22,557 nt of DNA from Methanolinea sp. UBA275. GTDB lineage: Archaea; Halobacteriota; Methanomicrobia; Methanomicrobiales; Methanospirillaceae. Where the stretch lies: the NCBI GenBank assembly GCA_002506105.1, contig DAWU01000067.1, positions 1-22,557 of the forward strand, written 5' to 3'. Within the stretch, counting starts at the first letter, position 1, and each line of letters starts with the position of its first letter. The notes beneath the pieces were generated by a model that ran no database searches, was not told the origin of the DNA, and worked only from the letters and a program-made list of their open reading frames with translations. Made by a program: the position numbers and the translations under genes. This document shows, one piece after another, positions 7,244 through 14,692 of this stretch.

Positions 7244-7573
7244 AAGGGATGGATATCCCCTCACCTGGGAACTTCTTTCAATCCACCACGGGTTCCGGGA
7301 GCGTTCGGCCCGTCGTGTCTCTCCTTCAGGGACTCTTACGCAGACCCTGCCGGAATAAGGTTCCCCGGGCTTGTACGGGACATATGGTTGAGAAGGTCTC
7401 AATCTTAGGATTGCAGCCGAGAAGATTCACAGGAACTTCTTTTTCAGATTTGTCGCAGATGGAACCTGGTTCTCAAGATACCGTCATCTCCGATGTGCTA
7501 CGTATGGGAAGATCTCATGATTTATCAATAATAAGTCACTACTCCCTGTGCTTATAGACCGGGCGCCTGCCGT
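7244..7573 (+). promoter_or_regulatory. Intergenic gap with probable promoter of PAS kinase
   Basis: There is no supportable gene in this 330-bp gap; the frame open across 7249-7557 has no protein-like composition. Just after the preceding stop, GGGAT (7246-7250) and ATCCC (7255-7259) can form a short hairpin. TTTATCAATAATA (7521-7533) is the best TATA-like element, and would give a transcript with a leader of roughly 20 bases for the kinase gene starting at 7574. Confidence 0.4.
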
Positions 7574-10500
7574 ATGATTTCTGTCCTTTATGTTGATGAT
7601 GAAGCACCGCTCCTTGATTTGGCCCGGATTTTTATGGAGAAAACCGGAGATTTCAGGGTCTTCACATCGACTTCAGCGAAGGAGGCACTGGAGTCTGCAT
7701 CAATTACTTCATGTGATGCCATTGTCTCGGATTACCAGATGCCTGAGATGGACGGAATCGGTTTTTTAAAAGAGGTCCGGAGCAGGTTTGGGGACATTCC
7801 ATTTATCCTTTTCACCGGCCGCGGAAGGGAGGAGGTCGTGATCGCGGCAATCAACAATGGTGCCGATTTCTACCTCCAGAAGGGCGGTGAACCAAAAGCC
7901 CAGTTCGCAGAACTCACCCACAAGGTCAGGCAGGCAGTACGGAGGCGGCAGGCTGAGATTTCCCTCAGGGAGAGTGAACAGAGGTACCGTGATGTCGTAG
8001 AGACCCAGACGGAGTTCATCAGCAGGTTCCTGCCTGACGGAACCCACGTTTTTGTAAACGAGGCATATTGCCGGCATTTCGGAAAGACGCGTGATGAGAT
8101 CGTGGGCCATACGTTCACCCCTCCTATCCCTGAAGAGGATAAGGAACTTGTCCGTCGGTATTTTCAGTCTTTCTCACCCGAAAATCCTGTTGCGAATATA
8201 GAGCATCGCGTGATTATGCCCGACGGCAGTATCCGCTGGCACTGGTGGAACGACCACGCAATTTTTAATACCAACGGCAGGATCGTCGAGTTCCAGTCAG
8301 TGGGAAAGGATATCACCGACCGGAAACAATTTGAAGAGAATCTGAAACGATCCGAGAATCTCTACCGCACCATTTTTTCCACAACTGGTGCTGCCTCAAT
8401 TATCACTGCACCGGATACTACCGTCCTCCTTGCAAACCAGGGCTGGGAGAACCTTACCGGAGTCCCGCGTGCCGACCAGGAGAACGAGCTCAGTTGGACC
8501 GTCTTTTTTAACAAGGACGATGTCGAGATGATGGTTCGCTACCATCATGCCCGCCGGGAAGACCAATCCCTCGCTCCACTGGTGTATGAGATCCGGCTTA
8601 TCGATGTGAAAGGCATCTGCCACCACTGCATGGTCCATGTCCACATGATCCCGGGAACGAAAAACAGCGTGGCCTCCCTCGTCGACATCACAGACCTGAA
8701 AAACGCGGAGAATGCACTCCAAATGAGCGAGGAACGCTACAGATCAATCATCAACGACCAGACCGAGATGATCTGCAGGTTCAGGCCCGATGGTATTGTG
8801 ACTTTTATGAACGATTCCTATAGGCAGTACTTTCATTTTGGATCCAGCACTGCTGATATCGAGGGGAAGAATATCGAGGACCTGATACTGAAAGGCCCCT
8901 ACCAGAGAGTTGATGATTTTCTCCACGGACTTACACCCGAAATGCCTATCCGCGAGATGGACATCCCGGTAAGGAACAGGGCGGGAGAACCGGAATGGCA
9001 ACACTGGTCGGTAAAGGCTTTTTTTGACAGTAGCGGCACACCTGTTGAATACCAGGTGGTCGGCCGGGACATCACGGAACAGAGGCGGTATTCGGCCGCA
9101 CTTTCAGACAGCGAGTCCCGGCTTCGTTCGATCATCGACATGACTACGGATTCGATCTCGCTTGTTGATGAGGAGGGGCGGGTGATTGAATGGAATCCTG
9201 GTTCCGAAAGGATCTCGGGTATCCGGAAAGAAGACGCCCTTGGCAGGCACCTCTGGGATCTGACCTACTCGATGGTCCCGAGGGACTCCAGGACTGAGGA
9301 TCGGCGTGCGGCCATCGAGAGATCGATAAGGACGATGTTCACGACGGGCGAACCTGTCTTTAAAGATCCCATGATCATCGAGGCTGAGCGTCCTGATGGC
9401 AGCCGGATCTTCACCCGCCAGGTGATCTTCCCGATAAAGACCGCAAAGGGATACAGGATCGCATCGATCGCCCATGATATTTCTGATGAACATCGAGCAG
9501 CGGCTGCCATAAAGGAGAGCGAGGCAAAATACCGCGAGCTTGCTGACCTTCTCCCCATGATGGTGTTCGAACTGGATCTGGAGTTCCGGGTAACCTATGC
9601 GAATAAAAATGCCCTTTCGACCCTTGGATTCACCGAGAAGGATCTCATGGAGGGGATACGGGCAATTGATTGTATTGATAAGGCAGATCAGGAGCGGGTG
9701 AGAGAGAATGTCCAGAAATCCCTCCAGGGAATCCCAACCGAACCACAGGAATATACCGGACTCCGGAAGGATGGCACCAGGTTCCCGGTCCTCATCTATT
9801 CAGCTCCGATATTCAGAGATGGAACACCGATAGGCTTCCGCGGGGTCATCATCGATATCACCGAATGGAAGCATCTTGGGAACCGGTTAAGGGTGAGCGA
9901 ACAGCGGTTCCGCGGAATTGCCGAGCGATCCTCCGACTTGATATTTATCCTCGGACAATCCATGAGCCCGACCTATGTGTCCCCCTCCGCAAGGGCAATT
10001 GTCGGGTATGATCCCGTGGAACTCACGGGAAAATCCCCGGAGTTTGCCATGGCAACGATCTTCCAGAGGAGCGGGCCTGAACTGATGAATGCCGTGAACG
10101 CAACAATGGAAGGCCGTACGGTCGAAAATGTCGAGATCCAGCTCACAAAAAAGGATGGGGCGCCTGTGTATGTGAGCGTTCATGCGGTACCTGTGATGAA
10201 TGAGGGGGTCCTCGAAGGTGCCCAGGTCACGATGAGGGACATCACGGCAGCAAAAAACGCTGATATCGCATTGCGTGAGAGCGAGGCAAAGTATCGCCTG
10301 CTCGCGGATAATGTCCATGACATGATATGGACTGCGGATCCCGGGATGAACCTCACCTATATCTCACCATCGGTGCTGGCGCTTCGGGGATACTCAGTCG
10401 AAGAGGCGATGGCTCAACCAATATCCGAAACCCTTACCCCAGAATCGCTCCAGGTCCTCGAACGCTCCCGTCTTGAGGGACTGGAGGCAGTGCAGAATGG

Positions 10501-11692
10501 CAGGACGACTCCCCAGCACCAGTATCTGGAACTGGAATTCCGCTGCAAAGACCGATCGACTGTGTGGACCGAGACGGTTATCACACCAGCATTTGACAGG
10601 GAAGGGATACTCACGGGTGTCGTTGGTGTCACGCGGGATATATCGTGGAGAAGGAAGGCGGAACTTGCACTCCGTGATTCCGAGCAGAAATTTTCGACGG
10701 TCTTCAGGAGCAGCCCTGTCTCGCTCACGCTTGTCTCTGCAAAAGACGGTAGCTGTGTGGACGTCAATGATGCCTTTGTAAGGGAATCGGGGTATTCGCG
10801 GGAAGATGTGATCGGCCGAATAGCCAGTGAGATCGGTCTTTTTGCTGATCCCTCTGAAGCTGATCACGTTTTCTCGCTCTTGAAGAACCACGGCCAGGTG
10901 AAAAATATGGAGATCCGGTTCCGGACAAAAAGCGGGGAGATCCAGACATGCCTCTTTTCTGCATCCGTTCTCCATATGGGGAATGATATGTTCGTCCTCT
11001 CAGGCGTAGAGAATATCACGCCACGAAAGAGCATGGAGAATGCGCTTCGGCTTGCAAACCGCCAGCTGAACCTGCTTGGGGGTATCACCCGGCATGATAT
11101 CCTGAATAAGGTTTCTGTTATTCTCGGATATGTCGAGATAGCAAAGGAAGAGGCGAGTGATCCCTCGCTCCTTGAATATCTCGGAAAGATACAAACCGCG
11201 ACCCGTGCTATCCAGTCCCAGATAGACTTCACAAGGATGTACAAGGATCTTGGGACACGGCAACCACAGTGGATCTCCCTTGCCTCCGCCATACCGTATC
11301 ACTACGTCCCGCCCCATATCTCGTTGAAGGTCGATGTTGAGGGCATTGATCTCAATGCAGATCCCATGCTCGAGAAAGTGTTTTACAACCTGCTCGACAA
11401 CTCGATCCGGCACGGGGAGAGAGTAACCGAGATCCGTATCTCATCCTGTATGTCGGGCCAGGACCCTACGGTGGTCTGGGAGGATAACGGCATTGGGATC
11501 CCGGCCGATGAGAAGGAGAAGATATTTGAAAGGGGTTATGGGAAAAATACCGGGCTCGGTATGTTCCTTGTCAGGGAAATCCTCTCCCTGACAGGAATTA
11601 CGATTCAGGAGACAGGGGAGCCAGGCAAGGGGGTAAGGTTCGAGATGATCGTGCCCAGGGGCGGATTCCGGTGCTCCCGGGAGTTGCCATAA
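7574..11692 (+). CDS. Receiver-(PAS)8-histidine kinase sensor protein
   Basis: This encodes 1372 residues with no membrane helix, so it is cytoplasmic. Residues 1-120 are a CheY-like receiver with acid pocket D8/D9, phospho-acceptor D53 (SDYQMPEMDG), T81 and K103. Eight PAS units follow, at about 137-250, 263-370, 389-500, 516-635, 653-762, 778-890, 906-1022 and 1038-1147, most closing with a DIT-type motif and joined by ESE-type linkers. PAS1 and PAS3 are close relatives (QTEFISRFLPDG and QTEMICRFRPDG). The kinase core has H1174 (GGITRHDILN), N-box N1272/N1276, G1 box EDNGIGIP (1303-1310) and G2 box GLGMFLV (1327-1333), so both phosphorylation and ATP binding look intact. Receiver-first order means the protein can accept a phosphoryl group as well as generate one. 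No separate response regulator is adjacent. The ligands of the PAS domains are unknown. Confidence 0.95.
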   Translation: MISVLYVDDEAPLLDLARIFMEKTGDFRVFTSTSAKEALESASITSCDAIVSDYQMPEMDGIGFLKEVRSRFGDIPFILFTGRGREEVVIAAINNGADFYLQKGGEPKAQFAELTHKVRQAVRRRQAEISLRESEQRYRDVVETQTEFISRFLPDGTHVFVNEAYCRHFGKTRDEIVGHTFTPPIPEEDKELVRRYFQSFSPENPVANIEHRVIMPDGSIRWHWWNDHAIFNTNGRIVEFQSVGKDITDRKQFEENLKRSENLYRTIFSTTGAASIITAPDTTVLLANQGWENLTGVPRADQENELSWTVFFNKDDVEMMVRYHHARREDQSLAPLVYEIRLIDVKGICHHCMVHVHMIPGTKNSVASLVDITDLKNAENALQMSEERYRSIINDQTEMICRFRPDGIVTFMNDSYRQYFHFGSSTADIEGKNIEDLILKGPYQRVDDFLHGLTPEMPIREMDIPVRNRAGEPEWQHWSVKAFFDSSGTPVEYQVVGRDITEQRRYSAALSDSESRLRSIIDMTTDSISLVDEEGRVIEWNPGSERISGIRKEDALGRHLWDLTYSMVPRDSRTEDRRAAIERSIRTMFTTGEPVFKDPMIIEAERPDGSRIFTRQVIFPIKTAKGYRIASIAHDISDEHRAAAAIKESEAKYRELADLLPMMVFELDLEFRVTYANKNALSTLGFTEKDLMEGIRAIDCIDKADQERVRENVQKSLQGIPTEPQEYTGLRKDGTRFPVLIYSAPIFRDGTPIGFRGVIIDITEWKHLGNRLRVSEQRFRGIAERSSDLIFILGQSMSPTYVSPSARAIVGYDPVELTGKSPEFAMATIFQRSGPELMNAVNATMEGRTVENVEIQLTKKDGAPVYVSVHAVPVMNEGVLEGAQVTMRDITAAKNADIALRESEAKYRLLADNVHDMIWTADPGMNLTYISPSVLALRGYSVEEAMAQPISETLTPESLQVLERSRLEGLEAVQNGRTTPQHQYLELEFRCKDRSTVWTETVITPAFDREGILTGVVGVTRDISWRRKAELALRDSEQKFSTVFRSSPVSLTLVSAKDGSCVDVNDAFVRESGYSREDVIGRIASEIGLFADPSEADHVFSLLKNHGQVKNMEIRFRTKSGEIQTCLFSASVLHMGNDMFVLSGVENITPRKSMENALRLANRQLNLLGGITRHDILNKVSVILGYVEIAKEEASDPSLLEYLGKIQTATRAIQSQIDFTRMYKDLGTRQPQWISLASAIPYHYVPPHISLKVDVEGIDLNADPMLEKVFYNLLDNSIRHGERVTEIRISSCMSGQDPTVVWEDNGIGIPADEKEKIFERGYGKNTGLGMFLVREILSLTGITIQETGEPGKGVRFEMIVPRGGFRCSRELP

Positions 11693-11723
11693 TACACAGG
11701 GTCGGGTTTGTTGGAAACACTCA

Positions 11724-13157
11724 TCACCCTGTCACATCCCCCTTTCCCCTCATCGCGGAGGCAATGATTGCCGGGATCGTGATCGCAGCGGAGATGAGGA
11801 AGATAAGGGCGATCCCACTGGTAAAGGCGATCTGGTCTGCGATAGGCATCACCGCACCACCAAGGACGAACATATCCATCATTTCATTGAGAGGCATCGT
11901 CCCCATGATCAGAGGGGTGGCAATGGCCATCGAGATGACCATCCCCGTATTGTTCAGGAACGCCCGGATGGACGATGCGACACCACGCCGGTCCACCCCT
12001 ACTGCTGCCATGATCGCACTGGTGTTCGGCGGCTGGAAGAGGCCAGAGCCAAAATTGTTTACAAACATCCAGATGGCGAGTACAGGATAAGGGGTATTAA
12101 ACTGCATTGTTGTGAGGCCCAGGAGACCGCCGAACGAGACGATCAGCCCGAGAGTGCTGATCTCCCGCGAACCGTACCGGTCGGAAAGCCAACCACCAAT
12201 CGGCCCCGCCACTGCAAGGGCGGCCGCAGCAGGGATAATAAGGATACTCGCGGTGAGGGGATCGTATCCCTTCGGCCCCTGGAAGAAGAGGATCAGGAGG
12301 ATCATCACTGCACCGCGTGCCACGGAGTTTATCAGGGCTGAGAGCTGACCGTAAAAGAAAATCCGGTTCGAGAAGAGGGAGAGGTCGATGAGAGGGTACG
12401 GGAATCTTTTCTCATGCCTGAAAAATGCAAAAAAACTGATCAGGGCTACTGCAAGGACCGCGAGCATGGGGAGGGATGTCCACCCCATGAGGAACGCAAC
12501 CGAGATGTAGACCATGCCGGTGACGAAGGCAAGGGTGAAGTACACCATCCCTTTCGGGTCGAACCGCTCGGTTGCAGAAAACTCCTTCGGTTCCCGCAAC
12601 TTCTTCTGCGCCCACCAGGTCGCGGCGATGCCGAACGGGATATTGAAGAAGAAATTCAGCCGCCAGTCGATGATGGTCAGGATGCCACCGAGGATCGGCC
12701 CGAACACGAAGGCCGCAGCGGCGATCATGGAGATGATCCCCATTGCCCGCCCGAGTTCGTTTCGTTTGAATGCATCAGCGACTATTATCGTCCCATTTGA
12801 GATCAGAAGAGAGCCCCCGACAGCCTGCACGATCCGGAATCCGATCAACTGGGAGATATCTGCCGAGAGTCCGCAGAGGATCGATCCTACGGTGAAGATC
12901 GCGAGACCCCCGACATACAACCGTTTCCTCCCGTGGATATCTGCGAGCCTGCCCCAGGCAGGTGCGAGGATGGTCATGATCAGCATGTAACTGATCAGGA
13001 CCCACATGACGCCGATAAGATCGGTGTGGAGATCGACCATGATGGTCGGCAGTGCAATGATCAGGGTGCTTGCGTTGAGGACTCCTAAAAGTGTCCCGAG
13101 CGAGGCGATGGAGAGCGCAATCCACCGGTACTTCTCACACTCATCTCCCTCGTTCAC
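11724..13157 (-). CDS. DHA2-type MFS multidrug exporter (EmrB/QacA-like)
   Basis: This encodes 477 residues from a GTG at 13157; no ATG lies close in frame. About 14 hydrophobic helices fit the drug:H+ antiporter-2 family. Motif A is GRLADIHGRKRLYVGG in the loop after helix 2, repeated in the second half as GGWLSDRYGSRE. The antiporter motif C appears as FVFGPILGGIL in helix 5. Asp residues occur near helix 1 and in loops (TIMVDLHTD). Members export hydrophobic cations, drugs or metabolites by proton exchange; the substrate here cannot be assigned. It converges on the PAS kinase gene with only about 30 bases between stops, and no T-run or hairpin is evident there. A partner membrane fusion protein, as in bacterial EmrAB, is absent, as expected in an archaeon. 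Confidence 0.93.
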   Translation of the reverse strand: MNEGDECEKYRWIALSIASLGTLLGVLNASTLIIALPTIMVDLHTDLIGVMWVLISYMLIMTILAPAWGRLADIHGRKRLYVGGLAIFTVGSILCGLSADISQLIGFRIVQAVGGSLLISNGTIIVADAFKRNELGRAMGIISMIAAAAFVFGPILGGILTIIDWRLNFFFNIPFGIAATWWAQKKLREPKEFSATERFDPKGMVYFTLAFVTGMVYISVAFLMGWTSLPMLAVLAVALISFFAFFRHEKRFPYPLIDLSLFSNRIFFYGQLSALINSVARGAVMILLILFFQGPKGYDPLTASILIIPAAAALAVAGPIGGWLSDRYGSREISTLGLIVSFGGLLGLTTMQFNTPYPVLAIWMFVNNFGSGLFQPPNTSAIMAAVGVDRRGVASSIRAFLNNTGMVISMAIATPLIMGTMPLNEMMDMFVLGGAVMPIADQIAFTSGIALIFLISAAITIPAIIASAMRGKGDVTG

Positions 13158-13502
13158 TTTATCAGATCCAATGGAATCATATCCTTTCTTGATTCTTCCA
13201 TCAGGAGAGCAGAAACTCCCGCCCTTCGCTCCTCTTTACTTTCATTGTTAAAATTAATTCTGTTTTTCAGGATTGAAGTGGTACTCTTCATTGGCTCGCA
13301 TAATAAAGGTTGTGAGAAAAAAAGCTAACAGGAGGCCTACACCTGGACACAGGCAACGAATCTGGATAAAAAGAAGAAGATCCGGTTCGATCCTTAATCA
13401 TTTTTTCAATAGCCCATACCCGGTCCGCTCGTCGAATGCTCTCCCCATCTGCATCCTGTATCGATGCGTCTTGGAAAGATTTTCCGTGTGTCAATTTTCC
13501 AG
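13158..13502 (-). other. Intergenic gap: MFS promoter and CDF 3' region
   Basis: The MFS gene begins at the left edge and the CDF gene ends at the right edge, both on the minus strand. A run of seven T on the minus strand (around 13317-13323) could end the CDF transcript. Between it and 13158 an AT-rich patch near 13245-13265 (minus TTAATTTTAAC) could be the MFS promoter. A 75-codon frame running from the CDF stop has only a TTG start and no recognisable features, so I do not call it a gene. Confidence 0.35.
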
Positions 13503-14450
13503 CTACCTCGGGCAATTGTCCGTCGCTTCGATCGACAGCGACTCGGCTTCAATGTACACCCTATTAGTCTGCGGGTACGCATTGCGCAAATCCGCCTCGA
13601 TGCGGCGGATCGCCTCGTGCATCTGCTCAGCAGTTGTACCTTCAGTAAAGCACACTCCCATGTTCACGAGCAGATCGTGCGGGCCTAGGTACATGGTGAG
13701 TATATCGCAGGCACGCTCGACTGCAGGGTCCGACTCCACTCGCCGCCGGATGTCCTTGAGTTCATCGGGATTCACGCCCTCGCCCAATAGCAATCCCTGA
13801 GACCGGGACGCGAGAATTCCGGCCACGCTCATCAGGAGCACGCCGATTGCAATCGATGCGAATCCATCGAGGTATGGATTGTTGAACATATGCCCGAAGA
13901 ATATCCCGAGGAACGCAAAGATGAGGCCGAGCATGGCTGCGCTGTCCTCGAGTACCACCGTGTAGAGGCTCGGATCCTTCGAACGTTTGATGAACTGCCA
14001 GGAGCCCATCTCGCCCTTGGCCTGCAGGAACTGCTTCATGGCCACCGTGAATGAACCACCCTCAACGAGGAGCGAGATGGCTAGCACAATATAAGCCGCG
14101 GTAGGGTCACCCAACTCTGCAGTCGGCGCGACGTGGCGAATGTGCGAGATCCCCTCGTAGAGCGACATGCCACCACCGATACCGAAGATGGAGATCGCCA
14201 CGATGTTTGTGAAGAAGTAGAGCGACTTACCGTGCCCGAAAGGATGGCTCTCGTCGGGAGGCTGCCTGGCGCTGTTCATGCCATGCAGCACGAGGCCCCC
14301 GTTCCCCGTATCGACGAGCGAGTGAATACCCTCGGAGATCATGGCCGAAGAGCCGGTGATTGCCGCTGCGATGAACTTGATGATCGCGATGATCAGGTTC
14401 CCAAGGATCGCTGCATAGACCGCAATTTTTGAACCGCCATGAGTGGTCAT
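13503..14450 (-). CDS. Cation diffusion facilitator, ZnT9/SLC30A9-like
   Basis: This encodes 315 residues from the ATG at 14450, with AGGT about seven bases upstream. It has the six-helix CDF layout and a C-terminal cytoplasmic domain (about residues 215-310) with a ferredoxin-like pattern. Helix 2 carries the metal motif H43-x3-D47 (SEGIHSLVDTGN), followed by HPFGHGKSLYFF. In helix 5, where most CDF proteins have HxxxD, this one has EDSAAML with E168-D169 and no matching His. That is the pattern of the SLC30A9-like branch, so zinc specificity should not be assumed; Mn, Co or Zn are all possible. It lies downstream of RND1 on the same strand, with a 242-bp gap that holds strong dyads, so it probably has its own promoter. 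Confidence 0.93.
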   Translation of the reverse strand: MTTHGGSKIAVYAAILGNLIIAIIKFIAAAITGSSAMISEGIHSLVDTGNGGLVLHGMNSARQPPDESHPFGHGKSLYFFTNIVAISIFGIGGGMSLYEGISHIRHVAPTAELGDPTAAYIVLAISLLVEGGSFTVAMKQFLQAKGEMGSWQFIKRSKDPSLYTVVLEDSAAMLGLIFAFLGIFFGHMFNNPYLDGFASIAIGVLLMSVAGILASRSQGLLLGEGVNPDELKDIRRRVESDPAVERACDILTMYLGPHDLLVNMGVCFTEGTTAEQMHEAIRRIEADLRNAYPQTNRVYIEAESLSIEATDNCPR

Positions 14451-14510
14451 CGATTACCTGCCCTAAATCCGATATTCAGCCTTCTGTCCCCGTATCCTGA
14501 AATAGAACGA

Positions 14511-14537
14511 ATGTTCCCTGTTGGAATCAGGGAACAT
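14511..14537. promoter_or_regulatory. Perfect 10-bp dyad upstream of CDF gene
   Basis: ATGTTCCCTG (14511-14520) and CAGGGAACAT (14528-14537) are exact inverted repeats around a 7-base centre. The dyad is 61-87 bases before the CDF start. An AT-rich GAATAATTC on the minus strand near 14549 could be the TATA element, which would place the transcription start inside the dyad. A metal-responsive operator is attractive but unproven. A terminator for RND1 is less likely because no T-run follows. Confidence 0.5.
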
Positions 14538-14601
14538 CTCCCCGAAGAATTATTCACGTTCATGACTGGTTTTTTACCTTTTAATTCAGTTTTGGGATGA
14601 T

Positions 14602-14617
14602 TGAACTCTCCAGTTCA
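14602..14617. repeat. TGAACT-CTCC-AGTTCA inverted repeat
   Basis: A perfect 6-bp hairpin with a 4-base loop lies 76-91 bases beyond the stop of RND1 on the minus strand. It could mark the 3' end of the RND1 transcript or be part of the CDF control region. No T-run adjoins it. Confidence 0.3.
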
Positions 14618-14692
14618 GGATTTCCTTGTTATCATTATCCAATACAACTAGGATGACTGTAATTTCTCGCGAGACTGGGAGAGAGGATCACC

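Noticed and set aside
7249..7557. 102-codon frame between the FMN protein and the PAS kinase
   Set aside because: Residue composition is not protein-like, there is no ribosome-binding site, and it covers the probable kinase promoter.
13288..13515. 75-codon minus-strand frame after the CDF gene
   Set aside because: It has only a TTG start inside the CDF gene and no recognisable features; it is likely chance read-through.
14628..14649. TTGT...ACAA dyad near the RND1 3' end as a third operator
   Set aside because: The half-sites are about 14 bases apart, not 10 as in the shared dyad, and the GTTGT/ACAAC core is not kept.
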